This document shows positions 32,566 to 41,319 of a DNA stretch of 64,000 nt, piece by piece. The position numbers and the translations under genes were made by a program. Source of the stretch: Sorangium sp051521495 (GTDB lineage: Bacteria; Myxococcota_A; Polyangia; Polyangiales; Polyangiaceae). Positions within the stretch are counted from its first letter, which is position 1. Each line of letters opens with the position of its first letter. The notes beneath the pieces were generated by a model. The model was not told where the DNA came from. It was given only the letters and a program-made list of their open reading frames with translations, and did no database searches. Location: contig NZ_CP150355.1 of the NCBI RefSeq assembly GCF_051521495.1, positions 6,758,001 through 6,822,000 on the forward strand. The letters run 5' to 3'.

Positions 32566-34995
32566 TCAGCCGCGCTTCGCCGCGCGGCGGCGCACCCTCG
32601 AGAGCGCATAGCGAAAGCCGCTCGCCAGGTTGGCGTGGGTCACCATCGAGCCGACGTCCAGGCCTTGCCGGACCATCATCTGCGCTGCCTCCGGCCTCAT
32701 GCCGACGAGCACCGCCTCGGCGCCGAGCAGCGCGGCGGCCTGCGCCGCCTCGACGAGCCGGGACGCCGCCGCCGCGTCCACGAACGCCATGCCGGTGACG
32801 TCGATCAGCACGACGTGCGCGCGCTTCGCGTCGATCTCGCGGAGCATCGACGCGATGAAGTCGCCGGAGCGCTGGGCATCCATGACGCCGACCACGGGCA
32901 TCACGAGGATGCCGTCCGCGATGGGCACCACGGGGCTCGAGAGCTCGCGGATCGTCTGGAGCATCGCCGCCTGCTGCAGGTTGGCGTGCTCGAGCTCCTC
33001 GCTCCGCGCCGAGATGCGGCGGAGCAGCCGCGCGTTCTCGACGCCGACCGCCACCGTGCTGGCGACGCGGACCAGGAACGCCACGTCACCCGGGCCGCAC
33101 GCCTCCCTGCGATCGCTGCTCAGGACGAGCGCGCCGAGGATGTCGCCGCGGCCTTGCAGGGGCACGGCGATGGCCGTGCGCGCGCCTGCGTGGGCGGCAG
33201 GCAAGGCGGCGTCCGCGCCGCCCTCGGCGGGATCGATCACGAGCGGGCGGCCCGACTCGATCGCGCGGCGCACGAGCGAGCGCATCGGTATCGAGACCTG
33301 ATCCTCGACGACGGAGCGCGAGGGGGGCGGGTGCCCGATCAGCATGACCTCCATCGCAGGGACGACGGGCGCGGTGCGCCCGCCGCTCCCGGCCGCGGCC
33401 CGGCGGGCGGCGTCGAGCGTCAGGTAGTCGCTCAGCGTCGTGGACCACGGCGTGTGTTCGAGGGTGACGCAATCGACGCGGGTGTGGAGGACCCGGGAGG
33501 GCGGCAGCTCGGCGAGGGTCGGCCCGACGCCGCGCGTGCTCATCCGGTAGATCGTCTCGACGGCGCGGAAGCCCATGTCGTCCTCGCGCTGGACGAGCGT
33601 CGCGTGGATCGCCCCCTGCCGGAGCAGGGCGACCGTGCGGGCGATGAGATCGAAGCCGACGATCTTGAGATCTCCGGCCCGGCCGAGGGCCCGCGCGGCA
33701 CGGCCCCAAGAGGGCCCGTTGTCCGCGGCGGCGCCGAAGGCGCCCGCGACGTCGGACCGCCCCTCGAGCGCCGCCCTGGCGAGCCTCGTCCCGGCCTCCT
33801 GATCCCAGTCGCACGGGATCGTCGGCAGCACCGTCAGGTTCGACCCGAGCGCCGCCGCGCGGAAGCCGTCGATGCGCTCGCGGATGTTCAGCGCGAGCCC
33901 CACGGCGCCGAGGGGGGCGACGATGCCGCCGCCCGGGAGCAGCCGCTTCATCACCTCGGCCGCCTGCCTGCCCGACGCCAGGTTGTCCGTCCCGATGTAC
34001 AACGGCGCCCGGCTACCCCGGATCGGAGGCGTGTCGATCACGACGACCGGGATGTCCACCTCGGCTGCCTGCCGGAACGCCTCCTCGGCGCTCTCGGGGT
34101 TGCCGGGCGCGATGATGATGCCGGACATGCGCCGGCGGATCGCCTCGTCGAGCAGGGCGCGCTGCGAGCCCTCGCCATCGCCGCCGTGGCCGGTCCGCCA
34201 GTCGATGGAGATCCCGAGGGGACGCGCGGCGCTGTCGGCGCCGGCGCGGATGTTCTGGAAGTAGGTCGTCGGCTCCGACGCCGGAGCCCGGTGGACGCAG
34301 GCGCAGAGGTCGCCCCGCGCGAGCGCAGGGCCGTCCCCGACGCGGTCCTCGTCGAGCAGCCAGATCTCGACCGTGTTCCAGCTCGGGTCGAGCTGCACGC
34401 TCTGGATGCCGTGAGCGATGGTCTCGATGAGGTCGTGCAGCGCGAGCGTCGTGCCCACCGCGTGGAGCAGCCGCTCGAACAGGCGGATCTCCTGCGCCGC
34501 GCTCGCCTTGTCGTCATAGAGCCTGTGCCGCTCCAGCGCATCTCCGGCGGCGCCCGCCAGGACCTCGATCGTGGCGCGGTGCGCCTCGTCCGGCGACTCC
34601 ATGGTGTCCTGCTCGATGGCGAGATAACCGGCCGGCTCGCCCCACAGCTGGACGGGCGCGACGAGCAGCCCGGCGCCTTCGGGGGCGCCGCCGCCCGCCT
34701 CGAGCGCAAATGGCATGTACGTCCGGTACCACGCCCGCGCATCGACGATGCGGCTCCCGCGCGCAGCGTCAGGAGGCGCCGCCGCGCCGAGCGCGGCCCC
34801 CTCGTCGGCGAGGTCAGCGTCGACCGGAACACGCGACGAGACCCCAGGTGGCGCGCCGAACCCGACCAGCGCTCGGGCCACGAAGCGGTCGCCCTCGCGG
34901 AGCAGCAGGCTGCCGCGCGGCGCGCGCGGGAGGATGGCCATGGCCCGCCGCACGATCTGCTGGAGGACGGCGAGGAGGTCGGGTACATGACGCAT
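32566..34995 (-). CDS. GAF - sugar-binding-protein-like - GAF - STAS regulator
   Basis: An 809-residue cytoplasmic sensor-regulator. Residues 1-175 are GAF-like (PVQLWGEPAGYLAIEQD). Residues about 230-520 look like a periplasmic-binding-protein type 1 (LacI/ribose-binding) domain: MSGIIIAPGNPESAEEA, DIPVVVIDTPPI, GTDNLASGRQAAE. Residues about 560-680 are a second GAF (TAIAVPLQGRGDILGALVLS). Residues about 695-800 are an RsbR-type STAS domain (ELSSPVVPIADGILVMPVVG, then VVLIDVTGMAFVDAAAASRL). The DVTG threonine is kept, but the second RsbR threonine position (AQTIV in Bacillus) reads AQMMV. No signal peptide, so the sugar-binding fold acts in the cytoplasm. It may be a ligand-sensing stressosome-like component. 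Confidence 0.88.
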   Translation of the reverse strand: MRHVPDLLAVLQQIVRRAMAILPRAPRGSLLLREGDRFVARALVGFGAPPGVSSRVPVDADLADEGAALGAAAPPDAARGSRIVDARAWYRTYMPFALEAGGGAPEGAGLLVAPVQLWGEPAGYLAIEQDTMESPDEAHRATIEVLAGAAGDALERHRLYDDKASAAQEIRLFERLLHAVGTTLALHDLIETIAHGIQSVQLDPSWNTVEIWLLDEDRVGDGPALARGDLCACVHRAPASEPTTYFQNIRAGADSAARPLGISIDWRTGHGGDGEGSQRALLDEAIRRRMSGIIIAPGNPESAEEAFRQAAEVDIPVVVIDTPPIRGSRAPLYIGTDNLASGRQAAEVMKRLLPGGGIVAPLGAVGLALNIRERIDGFRAAALGSNLTVLPTIPCDWDQEAGTRLARAALEGRSDVAGAFGAAADNGPSWGRAARALGRAGDLKIVGFDLIARTVALLRQGAIHATLVQREDDMGFRAVETIYRMSTRGVGPTLAELPPSRVLHTRVDCVTLEHTPWSTTLSDYLTLDAARRAAAGSGGRTAPVVPAMEVMLIGHPPPSRSVVEDQVSIPMRSLVRRAIESGRPLVIDPAEGGADAALPAAHAGARTAIAVPLQGRGDILGALVLSSDRREACGPGDVAFLVRVASTVAVGVENARLLRRISARSEELEHANLQQAAMLQTIRELSSPVVPIADGILVMPVVGVMDAQRSGDFIASMLREIDAKRAHVVLIDVTGMAFVDAAAASRLVEAAQAAALLGAEAVLVGMRPEAAQMMVRQGLDVGSMVTHANLASGFRYALSRVRRRAAKRG

Positions 34996-35466
34996 CCGGA
35001 TCGTTCAACGATCTCGCCTGGATCCGGGCGGCCTTCAACAAATTCGCGCGTGACGGGTCGATCGGGCCAATCGGAGCCAATCGAGGCCAATCGAGGTCAA
35101 GCGCGGTGTCGAGCGCGCCGGCCGAGCCGATCATGTCCGCGAAGTCCGCGCGGGCTCCCACCAGCGACCACGCTGGAACCCGGGCCGATGGCGCCCGGCG
35201 GGAGTGCGCCGGCGTGCGTCACCCCGGCGCGATGGGGGCAGCCAGAGGTCCGCCCCGCCAGCGCCGAGCCCCCCTGGCGGCCCGCTGCGAGGAGACGCGC
35301 GAGCCCCGAGCGGCGCCGGTGTCCCGCTCGAACGCACACCGGGGAGAGCACGAAGCGCTCGGGCGCCAGCGATGGATTCCGCTTGCGGACGCCAGCGAAA
35401 TTCGTGTCATTATTGCGCGGTTACCGTAACAACTTCGCGACGCGCGGCAGCGCGGCGCGCTTGCCC
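34996..35466. other. Divergent gap, no gene seen
   Basis: About 470 nt between the STAS regulator and the VTC-domain gene. It contains a four-copy 10-nt repeat at 35061-35100. No open frame has a start site or family resemblance. It should hold the promoters of both units; none is obvious. Confidence 0.45.
35061..35100. repeat. 10-nt tandem repeat, four copies
   Basis: Four units of the type tcgaggccaa at 35061-35070, 35071-35080, 35081-35090 and 35091-35100, differing at two or three positions. The period is nearly one helical turn. It lies in the gap upstream of both the STAS regulator and the VTC-domain gene. Confidence 0.8.
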
Positions 35467-36258
35467 TTGACGACCGAGGAGGCGACAGTCCTGGACGTCA
35501 TCGAACGATACGAGTTCAAATACCTGGTGCCGGAGCGCCTCGTCCCGGAGATCCGGGCCACGGCCCTCTCGGTCGGCAAGCTGGATCGGTACGCCAACGC
35601 GGACGGCGTGTACCGCATCCGGTCGCTCTACCTCGACACGCGCGGGTTCGACCTCTACTGGGCCAACGCCCGCGAGCAGCGCGATCGCTTCAAGCTGCGG
35701 GTGCGCACGTATCCCGGGAAGACCAGCCCGACCTTCCTCGAGGTGAAGCGGCGCGTCCAGGATGTGATCGTCAAGTCCCGTGCCGCGGTGCCAGCGAGCG
35801 AGTGGCGCGAGCTGCTCGAGCACGCTCGCCCCGCGTCGCTCGCGCGGCTCTCGCCGGGCGTGCGGAAGGCCGCGGAGCGGTTCATCGGCGCATACCACCG
35901 CCACGCCCTCGGGCCCACGCTGCTGGTCGACTACGAGCGCGAGCCGTACGAGAGCACCCTCGACACCTACGCGCGCCTGACGTTCGACCGGAAGATCGTC
36001 TGTCAACGCAGGGAGACGCTGGATCTCGACGCCTCCGACGGGGGGTGGCGTCCGGTCGACCACCCCGTCCAGACGCAGACCCCGGAGCCCGTCTGCGTCC
36101 TCGAGCTCAAGTTCGAGCGCAGGCCGCCTCCGTGGATGGTGGCGCTCGTGCGGCGCCTCGACCTCGTCCGGCACTCGTTCTCGAAGTACTGCTACGGCGT
36201 CACCGCGCAGCTGACCCTCCCGGAGGCGCGGACGACCCGGGTCTCGGGGTGGCAATGA
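35467..36258 (+). CDS. VTC-domain (polyphosphate polymerase-like) protein
   Basis: About 263 residues forming one VTC domain, the triphosphate-tunnel fold found in yeast polyphosphate polymerase. Typical charged strands are present: VIERYEFKYLVPE, YRIRSLYLDTRGFDLYW, RDRFKLRVRTY, FLEVKRRVQDVIVKSR, LLVDYEREPYES, RLTFDRKI, VCVLELKFERRPPPWM and SFSKYCYGV. These supply the Arg/Lys/Glu tunnel lining. There is no ATG start; TTG at 35461 or 35467 is possible, and a CTG at 35491 is the best spaced to the GAGGAG at about 35477. The stop overlaps the next gene by 4 nt. In bacteria it pairs with DUF4956 membrane proteins; polyphosphate synthesis or a cell-surface role is inferred. Confidence 0.88.
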   Translation: MTTEEATVLDVIERYEFKYLVPERLVPEIRATALSVGKLDRYANADGVYRIRSLYLDTRGFDLYWANAREQRDRFKLRVRTYPGKTSPTFLEVKRRVQDVIVKSRAAVPASEWRELLEHARPASLARLSPGVRKAAERFIGAYHRHALGPTLLVDYEREPYESTLDTYARLTFDRKIVCQRRETLDLDASDGGWRPVDHPVQTQTPEPVCVLELKFERRPPPWMVALVRRLDLVRHSFSKYCYGVTAQLTLPEARTTRVSGWQ

Positions 36259-36947
36259 TGGACTGGCTGGCGGCGCTCTCGCAGGGCGGGGTCGTCGAGT
36301 GGCGCGAGGCGCTCGTCGCGCTGCTCGTCGCCTTCGGGCTGACGCAGGGCATCGCCGGCGTCTACATGCTCACGTTCCGCGGCCTCTCGTACTCCCGGAC
36401 GGTCGTCCAGAGCATGGCGCTGGGCAGCATCATCACGTGCACGCTCATGCTCGCCGTCGGCAGCAACATCGCGGCCGGCATCGGGATCGCGGGGGGCATC
36501 TCCGCGATTCGGTTCCGCACCACGATGCGCGATCCGCGCGACGTCGTGTTCGTCTTCGCCTCGCTGACCGTCGGCATGGCGAGCGGCGCGCGGGCGTACG
36601 GGGCGGCGATCGCGGGGGCGGCGATGTTCGGTGTCGCGTCGCTCTTGCTTCACGTCACCGGCTATGGATCGCGCCGACAGCCGGACGGGCTGCTCCGGTT
36701 CGTCGCGCCGACCGGGAAGGCTGGCGCGGAGATCGCCGGCCCGATCGCGGGCATCCTCCGCGAGCACTGCGGCACCTTCTCGCTCGTGACCCTGCGCGAG
36801 GCTGCGCAGGGCACCGTCATGGAGCACGCCTACCAGATCAGCGTGCGCCACCCCGACATGCGGGCCGGCCTCGTGACGAGCCTGCAGGCGCTGCCCGGCG
36901 TGGCGGACGTGAGCCTGATGCTCCAGGAGCCGACGCTGGACCTCTAG
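36255..36947 (+). CDS. DUF4956 family membrane protein
   Basis: A 230-residue integral membrane protein whose N-terminal 140 residues hold about four hydrophobic helices (LGSIITCTLMLAVGSNIAAG; GIGIAGGISAIRFRTTMRDP; AYGAAIAGAAMFGVASLLLH). The IRFRTTMRDPRDVVFVFASL segment is a DUF4956 hallmark. The C-terminal 80 residues look like a soluble alpha/beta domain. The ATG lies in the stop of the VTC gene (ATGA), with GGGGTGG upstream, so the two are translationally coupled. The pair is a conserved unit in many bacteria. Confidence 0.9.
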   Translation: MMDWLAALSQGGVVEWREALVALLVAFGLTQGIAGVYMLTFRGLSYSRTVVQSMALGSIITCTLMLAVGSNIAAGIGIAGGISAIRFRTTMRDPRDVVFVFASLTVGMASGARAYGAAIAGAAMFGVASLLLHVTGYGSRRQPDGLLRFVAPTGKAGAEIAGPIAGILREHCGTFSLVTLREAAQGTVMEHAYQISVRHPDMRAGLVTSLQALPGVADVSLMLQEPTLDL

Positions 36948-37023
36948 CGAAGCTCCCTGGTGCGTAGGCAGCAATCGCGCGTGGCCGCACGGCGCAACAT
37001 CCGCGCCGTGGTAGATGGAGCGC

Positions 37024-37410
37024 ATGCACAAGAGCCGCCTGGCTGGGTTCATCATCGACTGCCGAACCGACGATCTCGATGGCGCAGCGCGCTTCTGGAG
37101 CGCAGCGCTCGGGATGCGATCGCGCGGCCAAGACGGCGAGGCCTACGTCCGACTTGACGCCTCGGAGCGCGATCTGTCCGTCGAGGTGCAGAGCGTGAAG
37201 CACGGGAGCCGCGTCCACCTCGACATCGAGACCGACGACATCGAGGCCGAGGTGCGCCGTCTCGAGCGGCACGGCGCCAAGCGGGTCTCGCAGGCCTCGA
37301 CGTGGTGGGTGCTCGAGGCGCCGACCGGCCAGCGCTTCTGCGTGGTGAAGGCCGCGCGCCCGGACGCGCCCGGGTTCACCACGTGGAACGACCAGGGGAA
37401 CCCCGTGTAA
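37024..37410 (+). CDS. VOC family (glyoxalase-like) protein
   Basis: A 128-residue single-domain protein of the vicinal oxygen chelate fold: LAGFIIDCRTDDLDGAARFW, ALGMRS, then HLDIETDDIEAEVRRLERHG, and WVLEAPTGQRFCVVKA at the end. It matches Glyoxalase_6-like proteins, often annotated as lyases or antibiotic-resistance proteins without known substrate. The ATG at 37024 has GGAG just upstream and seems better than the one at 37015. It stands alone on the plus strand. Confidence 0.88.
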   Translation: MHKSRLAGFIIDCRTDDLDGAARFWSAALGMRSRGQDGEAYVRLDASERDLSVEVQSVKHGSRVHLDIETDDIEAEVRRLERHGAKRVSQASTWWVLEAPTGQRFCVVKAARPDAPGFTTWNDQGNPV

Positions 37411-37939
37411 AGGAGCATCGCGCCATCGGGTCGGTGCCCGGCCTCCGCCGGCGCGCTCCCAAAGGCCATCCGGGGACGGCGGACGACCCATCGGCGCCCT
37501 CCTGGAAGAAACTCATCCTCGGCATCTCGCCCCCTCGGGCCAGGGGACGGCGCGGTCGGCGTGTTCCGATTCACGCGGTCTCCCCACCGAGCGCCCACGG
37601 GTGCCGGCGGCCAGCAAGGCGCGCAAGAAGATCGGCGGCCAGCAAGGCGCGCAAGAAGATCGCAAGAAGAGGCAGGGCGCGCATGTAGCGCGCGGGCCGG
37701 TGTGCCGAGGTGGCCGCGCTGGCCGGCCATTCTGGACCACCGGGCGGCCACGCCACGGCACGAAGGCACGTCGAGCAGCCCTGCAGCCCGGCATTTCCGG
37801 GACACGGAGGCAGGCCGAGATTTTGCAATCTCTCCAGACGGCTCCCGACGCTCGCGGAGAAATCGAGGCGAGCCCGGGTCAGCATCAATTTTGGCCCACG
37901 TCTGTAGGCTGATGTAGCGAAACGTGGGAAGAGGTCAAC
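37411..37939. other. Gap, no gene seen
   Basis: About 530 nt between the VOC gene and the FGE-like lipoprotein. Open frames on both strands are low-complexity and lack starts. It contains a duplicated 28-nt unit at 37605-37660. GGAAGAGG at its right end is the ribosome-binding site for the GTG at 37940. Confidence 0.45.
37605..37660. repeat. 28-nt direct repeat, two perfect copies
   Basis: Identical copies at 37605-37632 and 37633-37660, each starting cggcggccagcaaggcgcgc and ending aagaagat, with a further partial cgcaagaag after it. One frame would encode Ala-Ser-Lys-Ala-Arg-Lys-Lys units, but there is no supporting gene context. Confidence 0.9.
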
Positions 37940-39037
37940 GTGCGTATCCTGGGCTTCACGGTACTGACACTGCTTGGCGTTGCGACCATGAGCTGCGGCG
38001 GTCCCTCGGACACCGACGGCAGCGGGGGCGGAGGCGGGGGCGACGCCCGGCACGCCGAGATTCCCGAGCAACCTGCGGAGCTGTCCGACCCGCCGCCCTT
38101 CGCGACTCCAACCACCGAGGCGGAGCCGTCCGACCCGCAGCCGGTCGAGACTCCGGCGACCGCGGCGGCGATGTACGACCTGCCGCCTGTCGCGGCTCCG
38201 ACGACGGAGGCGGAGCTGTCCGACCTGCCGCCTGTCGCGGCTCCGACGACAGAGACGGACGAGCCGGCGACGATCGAGGTGCCGGTCGTCCTGCCCGGCT
38301 CGACCGAGGGGTGCCCCGGCGGGATGGTGCGGGTGGAGGGCGAGTATTGCAGCGCCGTGGTGCAGGAATGCCTCGAGTACCATCCCGAGTGGACAAAGCG
38401 CCACGGCGAGCCGGGCGTGGCCGCGCGATGCTTGCGATTCCGTGAGCCCTCGCGGTGCGTCGCAAAGAAGACCGAGCATCTCTCGTTCTGCATGGACCGG
38501 TACGAGTACCCGAACGTTCCGGGCGAGCTGCCGCGCACGCTGACCTCGTGGGAGCAAGCCGCCGGGCTCTGCGAGGCGCAGGGCAAGCGGCTGTGCACCG
38601 AGGCCGAGTTCAACTTCGCCTGCGAAGGTCCCGAGTTGCTGCCTTACGTCTACGGCTACGAGCGGAATGCCGAGACATGCAATCAGGACCGAGACTACCG
38701 CTTTCCGGATCACTCGCAGCGGCTGCTCCACTACGAGGCGTGCCAGCATAATGCGCGATGCGCCGCCGAGATCGCGCGCCTGGACGGCCGCGAGCCGGCC
38801 GGCGGGCGCGCGGCGTGCGCCTCGTGGGCGGGCGTCTTCGATCTGAACGGCAACGTGAACGAGTGGGTGGTGCGCACCGATCAGAAGGCCCCCTACCGCA
38901 GCGGGCTCAAGGGCGGATGGTGGGGTCCGATCCGGAGCGCGTGCCGTCCGATGACGACCTTTCACAAGGAAGACGACTACGGCTACGAGGTCGGCTTCCG
39001 CTGCTGCGCGGACGTCGAGCAGCGAGCCGCAGAGTGA
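37940..39037 (+). CDS. FGE/SUMF1-fold lipoprotein
   Basis: A 365-residue lipoprotein: signal peptide with lipobox ATMSC, a Gly run, then a low-complexity linker with degenerate repeats of SDLPPVAAPTTEAE to about residue 115. The C-terminal 230 residues adopt the formylglycine-generating-enzyme/sulfatase-modifying-factor fold: FCMDRYEYPN, GKRLCTEAEFNFACEGPELL, the signature FDLNGNVNEWV, GGWWG and GYEVGFRCC. It is Cys-rich, with about a dozen in the mature domain, consistent with disulfides outside the cytoplasm. The paired active-site cysteines of true FGE cannot be assigned here, so it is more likely a binding or structural relative. The GTG start has GGAAGAGG upstream. Confidence 0.85.
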   Translation: MRILGFTVLTLLGVATMSCGGPSDTDGSGGGGGGDARHAEIPEQPAELSDPPPFATPTTEAEPSDPQPVETPATAAAMYDLPPVAAPTTEAELSDLPPVAAPTTETDEPATIEVPVVLPGSTEGCPGGMVRVEGEYCSAVVQECLEYHPEWTKRHGEPGVAARCLRFREPSRCVAKKTEHLSFCMDRYEYPNVPGELPRTLTSWEQAAGLCEAQGKRLCTEAEFNFACEGPELLPYVYGYERNAETCNQDRDYRFPDHSQRLLHYEACQHNARCAAEIARLDGREPAGGRAACASWAGVFDLNGNVNEWVVRTDQKAPYRSGLKGGWWGPIRSACRPMTTFHKEDDYGYEVGFRCCADVEQRAAE

Positions 39038-39575
39038 GCGCGACGCGCGCGACGCCGCGCGCATCCGCCCGGGCGCCTGACCTCGCGCGCCGCGCGCTGC
39101 GCGACTGCGCGACCGTGCGCGACCCCCGCGACCTCTCTGAACCGCGCCCGCAGGCGGCAGGAGCGAGCGTGTCCTCCTGAGCACACGGCTCGGTCATCGA
39201 TACATCGTCGCATCTTCAGGCGAGCGCACGGCGCGCCTCATTCCGTCGCGAGTCCGCGAATGCAACGTGGCTGTATCGCAAAACCGTTCGCTCGAAGCGC
39301 TTGACTTCGGAGCGCATTTGCGTGCTTTAGTTCCATGCCATTCTCGGCCTCGTCTCGCGCCGGGCATGACATGCGCAATGCTTGCTTGAACAGTCACGGC
39401 GTGATCGTGCAACGACCATTGTAGGTTGCACGCACGGCTGCGTTTAAAATCGCTCTGATCAAATTCTTACAAAATCGACCCAATGGTCGGCTCGGGCCGC
39501 AGGCGCGACGTTGTTCTAATTATCCATATTGAACAGAAGCCTGCGGCACGGTCGGCCGGATCATGGAGAACCTTG
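39038..39575. other. Long AT-richer gap upstream of the xylanase
   Basis: About 540 nt with no gene. The stretch 39380-39540 is clearly less GC-rich than its surroundings and likely holds the xylanase promoter and regulatory sites. A short inverted repeat TGTTC-14 nt-GAACA lies at 39512-39535. I see no consensus -35/-10 pair with proper spacing. The xylanase ribosome-binding site GGAG sits at its right end. Confidence 0.5.
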
Positions 39576-41045
39576 ATGCGTATCGATCGCTTACTTGGCC
39601 CTGTCTCGCTTTCGTTCGCGTGCTGCCTGCTCGCCTGCACCATGGATCCTGCTGACGTGGCTGACCTGGAAGAGGGCGATGCCCTCGAGTCCGGGTTGAG
39701 CAGCCCGGACAACACGATGAAGGCCGAGCTCACGTTCCAGTCGCAGTGGACCGGCGGGTACTGCGCGAACGTGACGGTGACGAACACGAGCACCAGCGCG
39801 GCGACCTCCTGGGGCTTGGTCGTCGGGCTCAACGGCTCGACCCTGGCGAACCTGTGGAACGCGCGCTCCACGACCTCGGGCGGGCAGCTCAACGTCACCA
39901 ACGAGAGCTACAATGGCTCCCTGGCCGCGGGCCGTTCGACGTCATGGGGGTTCTGCGCGAACGGCACCGGGATGCCCACGATCGTCTCGGTCAAGGGCAA
40001 CGGCGGCACGAGCACCAGCACGAGCTCGTCGTCATCGAGCAGCAGCTCGAGCTCGTCCTCGAGCTCCTCGACGAGCAGCGGCGCGGGCGGCTCCGGTGGT
40101 TCGGGCGGCTCGGGCGGCGCCGGCGGCGCGGGCGGCGCCGGCGGCTCGGGAGGCTCCGGTGGTTCGGGGGGCGGCACGCCATCCGGCACGAAGTTCGTTG
40201 GCAACATCACGACGAACGGCGCCGTGCGCGCCGGTTTCGCCAACTACTGGAACCAGATCACGCCCGAGAACGAGGGCAAGTGGGGCTCCGTCGAGAGGGT
40301 CCGCGGCCAGAAGGACTGGAGCAAGCTCGACGCGATCTACAAGTACGCGAAGGACAACGGCATCGCGTTCAAGCAGCACACGTTCGTGTGGGGCAGCCAG
40401 CAGCCCGACTGGCTCGCGGGCCTCTCCGGGTCGGAGCAGCAGGCGGCCGTGAGGGACTGGATGCGGTCGTTCTGCGCGCGCTACCCCGACACGAAGTACA
40501 TCGATGTCGTCAACGAGCCGCCGCCCCACACGACACCTTCGTACAAGAACGGCATCGGCGGCGACGGCGCCAGCGGCTATGACTGGATCGTCAACTCCTT
40601 CAAGTGGGCCCGCGAGTTCTGCCCGAACGCGAAGCTGATCCTCAACGACTACAACAACATCGAGTACGAGAACGATCACCAGAACTTCATGCGGATCGCG
40701 AGGGCGGTGATCAACGCGGGCGCCCCGGTCGACGCGCTCGGCGCGCAGGCCCACGACGCCTACAAGCTCAACACCAACACCGTGAAGGGGTACATCGACA
40801 AGCTCGCCTCGCTGGGCAAGCCCGTGTACATCACCGAGTACGACATCGGCATCGCGAGCGACGAGGAGCAGCGCCGGGTGATGCAGGAGCAGTTCACGAT
40901 GTACTGGAATCACCCCTCCATCGCCGGCATCACGCTGTGGGGTTACATCGTCGGCTCCACCTGGAGGGCCAACACGGGCCTCCAGCAGCCGAACGGCACC
41001 ATGCGGCCGGCCATGACCTGGCTGATGGACTTCCTCGACCGCTGA
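39576..41045 (+). CDS. GH10 endo-beta-1,4-xylanase with N-terminal CBM2-like module
   Basis: A 489-residue lipoprotein (lipobox CLLAC) that degrades xylan. After about 45 residues comes a CBM2-type cellulose/xylan-binding domain (AELTFQSQWTGGYCANVTVT, then ATSWGLVV; ends SWGFCANGTG). A Ser run and Gly/Ser linker follow, about 60 residues. The catalytic TIM barrel lacks the earliest part of the longest GH10 enzymes but has NQITPENEGKW, KQHTFVWG, the acid/base E314 in DVVNEPP and the nucleophile E421 in ITEYDIG, then GITLWGY. GGAG lies seven bases before the ATG at 39576. Surface anchoring fits predatory or lignocellulose-degrading Sorangium-like lifestyles. Confidence 0.95.
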   Translation: MRIDRLLGPVSLSFACCLLACTMDPADVADLEEGDALESGLSSPDNTMKAELTFQSQWTGGYCANVTVTNTSTSAATSWGLVVGLNGSTLANLWNARSTTSGGQLNVTNESYNGSLAAGRSTSWGFCANGTGMPTIVSVKGNGGTSTSTSSSSSSSSSSSSSSSSTSSGAGGSGGSGGSGGAGGAGGAGGSGGSGGSGGGTPSGTKFVGNITTNGAVRAGFANYWNQITPENEGKWGSVERVRGQKDWSKLDAIYKYAKDNGIAFKQHTFVWGSQQPDWLAGLSGSEQQAAVRDWMRSFCARYPDTKYIDVVNEPPPHTTPSYKNGIGGDGASGYDWIVNSFKWAREFCPNAKLILNDYNNIEYENDHQNFMRIARAVINAGAPVDALGAQAHDAYKLNTNTVKGYIDKLASLGKPVYITEYDIGIASDEEQRRVMQEQFTMYWNHPSIAGITLWGYIVGSTWRANTGLQQPNGTMRPAMTWLMDFLDR

Positions 41046-41319
41046 CCGGCTGCTGCGCCGTGCGGCCCAGCCCGCAGGGCCAGGCTGCGCGCCGGGCCGC
41101 ACGGCAGCCCACGAGGAGGGAGGGCACGAGTTGTGTCCACGACAGAGTTGCCACGTGCCCTCCCCTCCACGACCCTGCATTGATGACGTCGGATCGCTCC
41201 GCGCCAGGGGCGCAGCCGTGCGGGGATCTGGCGCTCGGTGGGGCCGACCTCGTCGCGGTCTCCGTGAGGCACGGCGAGAAGCACGCGCGTCGCGCGTCGA
41301 GACGTGGTAGGCGAGATTC

